DNA of 42,299 nt, taken from assembly GCF_002161675.1 (NCBI RefSeq), contig NZ_NFIH01000022.1:1-42299 (forward strand), in the 5' to 3' direction. The stretch's first letter is position 1; each line of letters opens with the position of its first letter. Origin of the DNA: Pseudoflavonifractor sp. An44. Lineage in GTDB: Bacteria; Bacillota; Clostridia; Oscillospirales; Oscillospiraceae. The notes beneath the pieces were generated by a model, which worked only from the letters and a program-made list of their open reading frames with translations, made no database searches and was not told the DNA's origin. Shown piece after piece: positions 6,668-12,614 of this stretch. Position numbers and translations under genes: made by a program.

Positions 6668-7171
6668 TCAGCCTTCTGCCGTAGGCGCGACCTTTCCAAA
6701 GCCGTTCCAGGCATACAGACCCTTTTTGTCCTCATCCCCCAGGAACTTGTCTACCTGGCAGATATGCAGGATGTGGTCTCCCACCTCCACGGACTGCTGC
6801 AAGGTGGCTATCATTGCCAGCCGGGTGTCAGCCGGAATCTGAATGTCGCTGCCGTCTACCGTTTTCATTTCAATGTGGTTCTCATCTACCTTGTTGGTGG
6901 TGGCGCCGGTGGAGCCACCGCAGGCCATCACCGCACTCGCCAGGCTTTCGCCGGGAATTGTGATGATGACTTTTCCGGTCTCGCGCACACGCTTGCCGGT
7001 GTGGGACTGCTTTCCGGCGGCGAATCCCACCATCGGCGGGTTGAAAGAGAGATAGGAGACAAAGCAGATGGGGGCCAGGTTGGTGGTGCCATCTTCATTC
7101 AAAGAACAGATCAAAGTCAGCGGATTGGGGGAAGAATAGACAGTGGCCTCCATAATGTTCAGTTCTCTCAT
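6668..7171 (-). CDS. Flavin reductase-like (flavoredoxin) FMN-binding protein
   Basis: A 167-residue split-barrel flavin-binding protein: SSPNPLTLICSLNEDGTTNLAPICFVSYLSFNPPMVGF is the typical N-terminal FMN-binding segment, followed by HTGKRVRETG and GLYAWNGFGK at the end. Known role of the family: NAD(P)H:flavin reduction or FMN-dependent electron transfer. It is transcribed divergently from an HxlR regulator across a 150-bp operator region and lies upstream of the radical SAM pair on the same strand, so all three may be one operon under the HxlR protein. Confidence 0.85.
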   Translation of the reverse strand: MRELNIMEATVYSSPNPLTLICSLNEDGTTNLAPICFVSYLSFNPPMVGFAAGKQSHTGKRVRETGKVIITIPGESLASAVMACGGSTGATTNKVDENHIEMKTVDGSDIQIPADTRLAMIATLQQSVEVGDHILHICQVDKFLGDEDKKGLYAWNGFGKVAPTAEG

Positions 7172-7223
7172 CGTGTTTCATCCTTTCAGAGTGATTTGGA
7201 GATTGACATATCCAGCTTCTGTT

Positions 7224-7280
7224 GGTACAATTATTATACTTGATTGTCATAATAAATCAAGTACGCAAATTGTTTGTACC
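7224..7280. promoter_or_regulatory. Nested palindromes in the flavin reductase/HxlR divergent promoter
   Basis: The outer pair is GGTACAA (7224-7230) and TTGTACC (7274-7280). The inner perfect 9-bp pair is TACTTGATT (7237-7245) and AATCAAGTA (7255-7263). For the minus strand, TTGATT (7255-7260), a 16-base spacer and TATAAT (7233-7238) form a promoter fully covered by the inner palindrome, so bound HxlR protein would block it. Confidence 0.65.
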
Positions 7281-7321
7281 TGGTATCAAAAACAATACCT
7301 GTCTAAAGTGGGGAATCAACA

Positions 7322-7675
7322 ATGACTTACGAGGAATTCAAAGAAAAGGTAAGCGACATCATTCTTACCGAGGGTGGAAACTGCCCTGTCATGCCGGTGG
7401 TGCAGATGCTCCAGGGCAAATGGAAACTCCAAATTCTCTATGAGCTGTGTATCAAATCCCCTATGCGTTTTGGGGAGCTAAAAAAGATGCTACAACCCAT
7501 CACCAATACGGCGCTGACCAATGCCCTCAAAGAATTGGAAAAGGATGAACTGGTGCAGCGCATTCAATATAATGAGATGCCGCTGCGGGTGGAGTATTCC
7601 CTCACAGAGAAAGGGCAGGACTTATTGCCAGTGTTTTATGCTATTTCACAGTGGGGGATGAAATACATTCCATAA
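7322..7675 (+). CDS. HxlR-family winged-helix regulator
   Basis: A 117-residue protein with the HxlR signature: CPVMPVVQMLQGKWKLQILYEL, RFGELKKMLQPITNTALTNALKELEKDELV, then VEYSLTEKGQDLLPV. The single Cys near residue 21 is at the position used for redox sensing in some relatives (e.g. HypR). It is divergent from the flavin reductase and probably regulates it and itself through the palindromes between them. Its start codon lacks a strong ribosome binding site. A terminator follows directly. Confidence 0.88.
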   Translation: MTYEEFKEKVSDIILTEGGNCPVMPVVQMLQGKWKLQILYELCIKSPMRFGELKKMLQPITNTALTNALKELEKDELVQRIQYNEMPLRVEYSLTEKGQDLLPVFYAISQWGMKYIP

Positions 7676-7680
7676 TAGTA

Positions 7681-7711
7681 AAGGGGACGGAAACCTTCCG
7701 CCCCCTTTTTT
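7681..7711 (+). terminator. Terminator of the HxlR gene
   Basis: AAGGGGACGGAA and TTCCGCCCCCTT form a stem followed by T residues, just after the stop codon. Confidence 0.85.
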
Positions 7712-7725
7712 AACAAAATTGATTC

Positions 7726-8589
7726 TTATTCAAGTATCTCATGCCCCGTCTGGAACTTAAAGGTCATCCGCCCGTCCCGGTGGACGGTCACAGTGTCGAT
7801 GACCGTGAGCCAGAGCCGGTCATCAAACTCCGTGAGGGACTCTCCGTACTCCGCCAGTTCGAACATAAAGCCGCCGATGTCCTCGGCCTTGGCTTCCCGC
7901 TTTGCCGTCACCGCCTGGAGCTGTTCCAGCTTGGCCTTGGCGGTTTCGTACCGTTCTGCCAGGCCGTTGTACCGTTCCAGGTAAGTGGCCTGGTCCTCCC
8001 GGTATTCCCGTGTGGACTCCGCCAGGTCGAGGAAGCTCTTGGTCAGCCCGGCGAGGGCGGCGCCGGCGGCGGCAACAGCGGCACCCGCCGTGACCGCCAG
8101 GCCTTTGAGGACGGAGCCGACCTTCTCCAGTTTGCCGGAAGCCTTATCGGTCTTGTCGGCTGCGTCATCGATCTCATCACCGAACTTGTCCGTCTGCTGG
8201 GCGGCATCCCGCATCTCATCGCCCATGGAGTCGATGGCCCTCTGGTTCTGCTCAAGCTCCCGCTCCATATTGTTCAGAGCGGCCTGGGCATTGTTGAGCT
8301 GGATCTGCCATTGCTGGGTGCGCCGGTCGTTTTCCCCGAAGGAGGTGGAAGCGTTCTCCAGGGCCTTGCGCAGGGTCTCGATTTTCTTCTTCTGGGCATC
8401 GATTTCCTTACCCAGCACCTGGTTCCGTGCGGTGAGGGCTTCCACGGAATCATCGTTTTTGTCAAACTGGGACTGAACGACCTTCATTTCAGAGCCGAGG
8501 ACTTTGAAGGACTGGTTGATGTCCGCCAGCGCCTTCTTGAATTCCTTTTCGCCCTCCAGCCCGATTTTCAGGCCAAAGTTATCCGCCAT
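7726..8589 (-). pseudogene. Chimera: phage tape-measure N-terminus fused to serine recombinase C-terminus
   Basis: An open 287-residue frame made of two unrelated parts. Residues 1-~199 are the N-terminus of a siphophage tail tape-measure protein: MADNFGLKIGLEGEKEFKKAL, a long coiled-coil stretch rich in Gln/Asp/Lys, then a hydrophobic Ala-rich segment and SFLDLAESTREYRED. Residues ~200-287 are the end of a large serine recombinase (YLERYNGLAERYETAKAKL; LTEFDDRLWLTVIDTVTVHRDGRMTFKF). The join at about 7988-7992 is in frame, so a deletion between these two genes of a prophage or integrative element is the simplest origin. Start ATG 8589 has AAGGAGG. Neither original function can remain. Confidence 0.8.
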
Positions 8590-8616
8590 CCGTGGTCACC
8601 TCCTTCAAAATGGCAT

Positions 8617-8672
8617 AAAAAAAGCCCGGATTTCTCCAGGCAAAAGAAAAGAGCCGATGACTCGACTCTTTC
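8617..8672 (-). terminator. Two tandem terminators after relE
   Basis: On the minus strand AAAGAG...CTCTTT (8647-8671) is followed by TTCTTTT, and GCCTGGA-loop-TCCGGGC (8624-8641) is followed by seven T (8617-8623). They close the toxin-antitoxin unit. Confidence 0.75.
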
Positions 8673-8683
8673 CAAAACTCGAT

Positions 8684-9013
8684 TCAGTTTCCTTGCATTT
8701 TTCGGAGCTGGGGGTCAATATCCCGCCCGCCGTACATGATTCGGAGCACCGTGACGGTTTTTACCTGGTGGTCTGGGATGTAGAACACCAGGTAATTGTC
8801 CACCGGCATGACCCGGAGGTTGCGGCTGTGCCATGGTTCCCGGTCGTAGACCCGGAACCGCTCCGGCATCTCGTCCAGCTTGAGGATGTTTTCTTCCAAG
8901 CGGTCCAGCTGGCCGTTGGCGTTTTGCTCCGACTGAAGCTCCACTGCGATGTAGCGGTAGATTTCCCGCAGATCGTGTTTTGCTTCCGGGGTCAGCGTCA
9001 CCTCATAGCTCAT
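8684..9013 (-). CDS. RelE/ParE-family toxin
   Basis: A 109-residue toxin of the RelE/ParE superfamily: SYEVTLTPEAKHDLREIYRYIAVEL at the N-terminus, FRVYDREPWHSRNLRVMPVDNYLVFYIPD, and VLRIMYGGRDID near the C-terminus, a typical end of this family. The start codon overlaps the antitoxin stop by 4 bases (ATGA), the classic coupled arrangement. The family inhibits translation by mRNA cleavage (RelE) or DNA gyrase (ParE); sequence alone does not decide, though the GGRDID tail is common to both. The unit lies between two phage tail genes with its own promoter and terminators. Confidence 0.9.
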   Translation of the reverse strand: MSYEVTLTPEAKHDLREIYRYIAVELQSEQNANGQLDRLEENILKLDEMPERFRVYDREPWHSRNLRVMPVDNYLVFYIPDHQVKTVTVLRIMYGGRDIDPQLRKMQGN

Positions 9014-9312
9014 ACGCCCAGTTCTCCCCGCAACTCGTCAAACGCCTGCTTTGCCGGGATGGTTTGCCCAGCCTTCATCTGGGCGTAGCCCTTCTCCAGT
9101 CCCGTGTCCAGCTGCTCGGCGGTCATGCGGCTGATGTCCAGCGGGTGCTCCGGGAGCTTTACCTCGAAGGGCAAGCCCCGCTGGAGGATAACCTGCTTGT
9201 AGAACATGGTGATGGCATTGGATGCCGGGATGCCCAGGGCGCTGAGGATGGCTTCCGCCTGTTCCTTGACCTCCGGCTCAATGCGCGCATACAGATTTGC
9301 CGACTTTGCCAT
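9010..9312 (-). CDS. RelB/DinJ-family antitoxin
   Basis: A 100-residue protein starting MAKSANLYARIEPEVKEQAEAILSALGI, the ribbon-helix-helix N-terminus of RelB/DinJ antitoxins, with SNAITMFYKQVILQRGLPFEV and a disordered C-terminal toxin-binding region (DTGLEKGYAQMKAGQTIPAKQAFDEL). The ATG at 9312 is preferred over the TTG at 9318 because AAAGGAG is spaced 8 bases from it. It is first gene of the relBE operon, presumably represses its own promoter (9356-9384), and overlaps the toxin start. Confidence 0.9.
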   Translation of the reverse strand: MAKSANLYARIEPEVKEQAEAILSALGIPASNAITMFYKQVILQRGLPFEVKLPEHPLDISRMTAEQLDTGLEKGYAQMKAGQTIPAKQAFDELRGELGV

Positions 9313-9355
9313 ATCCAAGACTCCTTTCGGGATTTGTGTATTCTTTTTCGTCTCT

Positions 9356-9384
9356 ATTATACTCTATTGTGCGGACAAAAGCAA
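9356..9384 (-). promoter_or_regulatory. relBE promoter
   Basis: Minus-strand TTGCTT (9379-9384), 17 bases, TATAAT (9356-9361), 44 bases from the antitoxin start. It lies just after the end of the tail chaperone reading frames, so relBE is an autonomous insertion in the phage late genes. Confidence 0.8.
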
Positions 9385-9392
9385 TACATTAT

Positions 9393-9596
9393 TCAAATCC
9401 CGTAGGGAATCACATCGTCAATGGTCAGCTCCCGCTTGGGCTTCGCCAGACCGAGGAACTGCTTGTGGCACTCCCACAGATCCAGCAGCAAGCCAAAGGG
9501 CAGGAGCATGGTTTCCTCCGGGGTAAACCCCAGCTGGGCGGTACCGTAATAGAAAAGCCGGGTAAACAGCTCGGCGTCTGTTACCCGACTTCCACG
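9393..9596 (-). pseudogene. T part of a siphophage G/T tail assembly chaperone
   Basis: In the frame one step away from the upstream chaperone gene, codons from 9584 read VTDAELFTRLFYYGTAQLGF..., with LLPFGLLLDLWECHKQFLG and an end of IDDVIPYGI-stop (9393-9395). This is the short downstream partner made in siphophages by -1 ribosomal frameshifting from gene G. It has no start codon of its own. Here it is out of reach by a -1 shift, because the slippery A run at 9597-9601 has only five A (see the upstream gene). Confidence 0.65.
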
Positions 9597-9963
9597 TTTT
9601 TGAGTCCGTCTCGCTTTCGATATTCCGCTTGGTGCCCTTGTACATGGCTTCCATGATGGCTTCCTTGTACCCCGCCAGCTCGAAGGGAGAGGTTAACAGC
9701 TCCACGGCATCCTGGGTCAGCGGTTCCTTTTTGTCCTCCGGGTGCTGGAGATTGTGGATCAGCACGCTCTGATTGGCCAGCAGGGCGATGAGCCAGATGA
9801 TCTCATCAAGCGCCATTTCAAAGTTCTCGGACTTCATCAGCCTGTCGCCCAGGTTCTCCAGACCGCCGTAGCGTCCGGCGATCTCCTTGGTGGCGCGGGT
9901 GGTGAGCACCAGATCATACTCCTTGCCGCCGATGGTGATGGCGGCGCTTCGCTCTTTGCTCAT
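9418..9963 (-). pseudogene. Phage tail assembly chaperone (gene G-like), frame broken at its slippery site
   Basis: Residues 1-~122 (MSKERSAAITIGGKEYDLVLTTRATKEIAGRYGGLENLGDRL... EAMYKGTKRNIESETDSK) form a complete G-type tail chaperone. After TCAAAAACGTGG at ~9593-9604 the frame runs on as low-quality Arg/Pro/Ala-rich sequence to 9418. Adding one A would restore both an A-AAA-AAC slippery heptamer and the ending KNVEVG-stop, with the T frame at -1. So one base has been lost in the run, by decay or by sequencing error. The neighbours are other phage fragments, which supports decay. Confidence 0.7.
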
Positions 9964-9976
9964 GGGTCAGTCCTCC

Positions 9977-10198
9977 TTATGCGGTTTCCAACGTGCTGTA
10001 GTCCGGCTCATACACCTCTTCGTACCAGCCGGAGATGGTTGCGGGCAGCACGCCGGTATCGTCCTCGGAGACCTCCGCCTTCCAGGGGTGCTTACCCTGA
10101 CCGTCCACCTTGTTGCGGCGGGTCACGGTGCCTTCAATGGAAGGGGTGGAAAATTCAATGCTCTCGCCCTTGGTGGTGAGGTTGGTGGCGGGAATCAC
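9977..10198 (-). pseudogene. C-terminal fragment of a phage tail (tube-type) protein
   Basis: A 73-residue frame, IPATNLTTKGESIEFSTPSIEGTVTRRNK... with WKAEVSEDDTGVLPATISGWYEEVYEPDYSTLETA at its end. It lies directly upstream of the tail chaperone, where the major tail protein of siphophages normally sits. The ATG-like start is not supported by a ribosome binding site, and the 5' portion of the gene is missing at the join to the portal fragment. Assignment to the tail-tube protein is from position and general look only. Confidence 0.5.
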
Positions 10199-10259
10199 TG
10201 CCGGATGTCCGGTTCTGGGGCTTGTCGCGGGATTTGAACAAGCCGGAAAAGATGCCCAT
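10199..10259 (-). pseudogene. N-terminal stub of a phage portal protein
   Basis: From the ATG at 10259, preceded by AAGGA, the frame reads MGIFSGLFKSRDKPQNRTSGS, the usual beginning of HK97-type portal proteins. It then leaves the family and enters the tail-protein fragment in a different frame. The portal body, protease, capsid and head-tail genes are absent, so a deletion of several kilobases joined the start of portal to the end of a tail gene at about 10199. Confidence 0.65.
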
Positions 10260-10287
10260 ACACATCACCATCCTTAAAAATGGGCAT

Positions 10288-10318
10288 AAGAAAAGCACCT
10301 ACCTTTCGATAGATGCTT
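10288..10318 (-). terminator. Terminator of the second HxlR gene
   Basis: Minus-strand AGCATCTATC-loop-GGTAGGTGCT followed by TTTCTT, 26 bases after the stop codon. Confidence 0.65.
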
Positions 10319-10343
10319 AGAATACTTTTAAATTGAGAAAAGA

Positions 10344-10676
10344 TTACACCCTGTTTTCCTCTCCCCATGTGCAGAGCTGGTCTAAAATTTTCATAAGTGA
10401 CTTGCCCCGCTCACTGAGAGAGTACTCTACTTTTGGCGGAATTTGCGGATATTCTTTTCGCTCTACGAGATGAGCTGATTCTAACTCTTTCAGGTTTGTG
10501 CTTAAAGTCTTATCGGATACATTTCCCAGATAGCGTTTCAGTTCATTGAACCGCACGATTTCAAACTCCATCAAACAATAGAGAATCACCATTTTGTGCT
10601 TGCCGGAAATCAGCGACATGGTGTAGCTGAAGCCAGTATCCTCAAAATTCGCATTCTCGATGTAGTTACGAATCAT
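10344..10676 (-). CDS. HxlR-family winged-helix regulator (second copy)
   Basis: A 110-residue HxlR/MarR-like protein: SYTMSLISGKHKMVILYCL, RFNELKRYLGNVSDKTLSTNLKELESAHLV, VEYSLSERGKSLMKILDQL. The ATG at 10676 has AAGGAAG 7 bases upstream. It lacks the Cys-Pro found early in the first HxlR protein, so it is probably not a thiol sensor at that site. It is divergent from a flavin reductase gene, mirroring the 6668-7675 pair, but the proteins are not close copies. Its AT-rich codons differ from the GC-rich core, which suggests transfer. The pair sits between the terminase and portal remnants of the prophage. Confidence 0.87.
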   Translation of the reverse strand: MIRNYIENANFEDTGFSYTMSLISGKHKMVILYCLMEFEIVRFNELKRYLGNVSDKTLSTNLKELESAHLVERKEYPQIPPKVEYSLSERGKSLMKILDQLCTWGEENRV

Positions 10677-10721
10677 TGTCACACTTCCTTTTAGGATAGT
10701 ACCTTTCTCAAATGCCAGTAC

Positions 10722-10749
10722 TTGAATTTTGTTTGCTACTGGCTATAAT
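10722..10749 (+). promoter_or_regulatory. Promoter of the second flavin reductase
   Basis: TTGAAT (10722-10727), 16 bases, TATAAT (10744-10749), 52 bases before the start codon. AGTAC half-sites at 10698-10702 and 10717-10721 lie between the divergent genes and could be the HxlR operator. Confidence 0.65.
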
Positions 10750-10801
10750 TATAAGGGAAAGCACCGTAGGTGTCAATCTGTAAAAAAGCGAGGCAAGCAG
10801 C

Positions 10802-11368
10802 ATGAGAAAAGAATTGAAAATTACTGAAGGCATTTTCCCCATGCCTGTTCTGATGGTAGCCACCTATAACGAGAATGGAACTGTAAATGTGATGAATGCC
10901 GCCTGGGGAACAATGCAGGAGCGCGATACTGTCGCGCTAAACCTGACTGAGAGTCACAAAACCGTAAAGAATATCAAAACGCGTGGCGGATTTACCGTCA
11001 GCATTGCCGATGCCGCCCACGTTGTGGAGGCTGACTACTTTGGCGTTGTTTCCGGTAACCGTGTTTCGGATAAATTGGGTCAGGCGGGTCTCACCGCAAC
11101 AAAAGCGGAGACGGTAGATGCCCCTGTAATCAATGAGTTCCCTCTTTGTCTGGAATGCAAATTCATTGAGTATCAGAGCAACGAGTATGGATGCGGCGTG
11201 ATTGGCAAGGTAGTAAAAGTCACAGCCGATGAAAGCGTCCTTCGGGATGGTAAGCTGGATATTTCACTGGTGAACGCTATCGCATTTGACCCCTATACAC
11301 ACGGCTATTATAAAGTAACTGACCGTGTAGGAGAAGCATTTAAAGATGGCTTGAAGTTAAAAAAATAA
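10802..11368 (+). CDS. Flavin reductase family protein (second copy)
   Basis: A 188-residue FMN-binding split-barrel protein: PMPVLMVATYNENGTVNVMNAAWGTMQERDTVALNL, HKTVKNIKTRGGFTVSIAD, VISGN-like VVSGNRVSDKLGQAGL, and ECKFIEYQSNEYGCGVIGKV. It is the larger flavin reductase type often annotated as a flavoredoxin or putative NADPH-dependent FMN reductase. A possible partner regulator is the divergent HxlR protein. AT-rich codons and position inside prophage remnants point to cargo. Its physiological substrate is unknown. No clear terminator follows; the terminase remnant converges on it after 7 bases. Confidence 0.87.
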   Translation: MRKELKITEGIFPMPVLMVATYNENGTVNVMNAAWGTMQERDTVALNLTESHKTVKNIKTRGGFTVSIADAAHVVEADYFGVVSGNRVSDKLGQAGLTATKAETVDAPVINEFPLCLECKFIEYQSNEYGCGVIGKVVKVTADESVLRDGKLDISLVNAIAFDPYTHGYYKVTDRVGEAFKDGLKLKK

Positions 11369-11375
11369 AACCATA

Positions 11376-11636
11376 TCAAATGAACAGCAGCCCTCTGCTG
11401 TCATAGACCGACTCGCTGGTGTCGTTGCCGCATCGGATGGCCCGATCAAGGGCCATAACGGTGGCAACGGCGCCATCGATTTTTTCTGTGGATTTTTCCT
11501 TGTCCGGCTTGATGTTCCCCGCCGGGTCGGTGCGGATGTAGATGTTGTCCATCATCCAGCGGAGGACGGGATGACCGCCATGGGCGATGCGTTCCTCCAG
11601 CACCAGCTTCATCAGCTCCTTGGTGGGCGGGGACAT
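11376..11636 (-). pseudogene. C-terminal fragment of a phage terminase large subunit
   Basis: Eighty-six residues, SPPTKELMKLVLEERIAHGGHPVLRWMMDNI..., with DKEKSTEKIDGAVATVMALDRAIR and SVYDSRGLLFI, which is the extreme C-terminus of TerL of HK97-like siphophages. The ATPase and most of the nuclease domain are missing. The apparent start coincides with an internal Met and has no ribosome binding site. It marks the prophage end next to the tmRNA. Confidence 0.8.
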
Positions 11637-11669
11637 AAGTTACACGGGATGAAAAAAAGATACACGGGA
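11637..11669. repeat. Short direct repeat at the prophage/tmRNA boundary
   Basis: AAGTTACACGGGA (11637-11649) and AAGATACACGGGA (11657-11669) differ at one base, at the broken end of the terminase gene and 71 bases from the tmRNA 3' end. It may be a recombination scar. Confidence 0.4.
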
Positions 11670-11700
11670 AGAAAGACGGGAAACCGTTGCAGGAGTAAGG

Positions 11701-11739
11701 AAAAACCCCAACACGTTGCGCCGCAACATGTTGGGGTTT
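11701..11739 (-). terminator. ssrA: tmRNA terminator
   Basis: AAAACCCCAACA-GTTGCG pairs with CGCAAC-TGTTGGGGTTTT; T run on the minus strand immediately after the CCA end. Confidence 0.9.
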
Positions 11740-12085
11740 TGGTGGAGGCGAGGGGGATCGAACCCCTGTCCGAAAACCATTCCACAGGACTTTCTCCGGG
11801 TGCAGACGGTTATTTACATTCCCTTCCCACGCCGTGAATCGTCACACTGCGCAGGTTGGTAGAGTCATGATGCGTGGCACGGTCAACTCTTTCCGTACGC
11901 ACGGGCACCACTAAGATGACGCCCCGGCCGGCTCGTGGTCCTTCCGGCAGGGACGGCCGCATTAAGCAGCGGCGAGAACGACGTTATCGTTGTTCTTTAA
12001 TTTATAAGTTGCCCATTTTAAGGCGGCTGGGCGCCGCCACCCGCTTATCCTGCTTCCTAGTCCCCGTCGAAACCAGTACGCCCCC
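11740..12085 (-). ncRNA. ssrA: Transfer-messenger RNA (tmRNA)
   Basis: A full tmRNA of about 346 bases. The 5' end GGGGGCGTACTGGTTTCGAC and the 3' end GGTTCGATCCCCCTCGCCTCCACCA (split here: T-arm GGTTCGATCC, acceptor CGCCTCC, encoded CCA) form the tRNA-like domain with a 7-bp acceptor stem. The tag reading frame ends NDNVVLAAA-stop. The codons before it are AAG AAC AAC, so the usual GCA resume codon next to AAC-GAT-AAC is missing; the nearest in-frame GCA would add TYKLKN to the tag. It rescues stalled ribosomes with SmpB, encoded 1.3 kb upstream. tmRNA 3' ends are common integration sites, and phage remnants lie directly beyond this one. Confidence 0.95.
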
Positions 12086-12094
12086 ATTTCAAGT

Positions 12095-12605
12095 GAAGAA
12101 TGAATAATGAAAAATGAAGAATGGGTTGTTGAAAGAACTGGTGTGCTATATTATGATAGCGTCAGGGAGGGAGAAGATGAAAGAAAATTTGTTGAAGACG
12201 AAATCTTTGGCGTTCTCAGTACGTATCGTGGGGCTGTACCGATATTTAACCGAACAAAAGAAAGAGTATATCCTTTCCAAGCAAATTCTGCGTTCCGGGA
12301 CCAGTATCGGGGCCAACATCTACGAGGCAAATTACGGTCAGAGTAAAGTAGATTTTGCGGCAAAGCTGCAAATTGCACTCAAGGAGGCCGCAGAGACAGA
12401 ATATTGGCTGCTTTTGCTCACCCAGACCAATTATCTGGAGGAGTCCATGGGAAAGTCCCTCAATGAGGATTGCCTGGAACTGAAACGATTACTCATTTCC
12501 AGTGTACGAACTGCACGAGATCAGAAATAAAGAATGAAACGAAAAGATGCAGGCCCTGGGAGAATAACACGCCCAAGGGCCTGCATTCTTCATTATTCAT
12601 TCTTC
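12095..12605. mobile_element. Inverted-repeat unit carrying an IVP/S23 four-helix-bundle gene
   Basis: The 16-bp ends GAAGAATGAATAATGA (12095-12110) and TCATTATTCATTCTTC (12590-12605) are perfect inverted repeats with further imperfect pairing around them. The unit holds one gene plus a GC-rich hairpin (ATGCAGGCCCT / AGGGCCTGCAT, 12546-12586). It fills the gap between the tmRNA 5' end (10 bases away) and the ppiB stop (10 bases away). Intervening sequences in 23S rRNA have the same plan, with complementary ends around a four-helix gene. No transposase is present. A similar solo arm occurs at 38284-38325. Confidence 0.6.
12177..12530 (+). CDS. Four helix bundle protein (23S rRNA-intervening-sequence/IVP family)
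   Basis: A 117-residue protein starting MKENLLKTKSLAFSVRIVGLYRYL at the ATG at 12177, preceded by GGGAGGGAG. Family landmarks: LSKQILRSGTSIGANIYEA, FAAKLQIALKEAAETEYWLLLL and ELKRLLISSVRTAR. It matches the S23/IVP four-helix-bundle family (pentameric, basic, related to the Avd protein of diversity-generating retroelements). No reverse transcriptase or template repeat is present nearby, so no retroelement function is claimed. The gene lies antisense to the presumed tmRNA promoter region. Confidence 0.88.
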   Translation: MKENLLKTKSLAFSVRIVGLYRYLTEQKKEYILSKQILRSGTSIGANIYEANYGQSKVDFAAKLQIALKEAAETEYWLLLLTQTNYLEESMGKSLNEDCLELKRLLISSVRTARDQK

Positions 12606-12614
12606 GTTATTCAT

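Noticed and set aside
9418-9590. Arg/Pro/Ala-rich C-terminus of the tail chaperone as a real domain
   Set aside because: It is the wrong frame of the T coding region; the correct frame gives a recognisable phage sequence.
12177-12530. Diversity-generating retroelement (Avd-like protein)
   Set aside because: No reverse transcriptase and no template/variable repeat pair in the window; the protein fits the wider IVP/S23 family.
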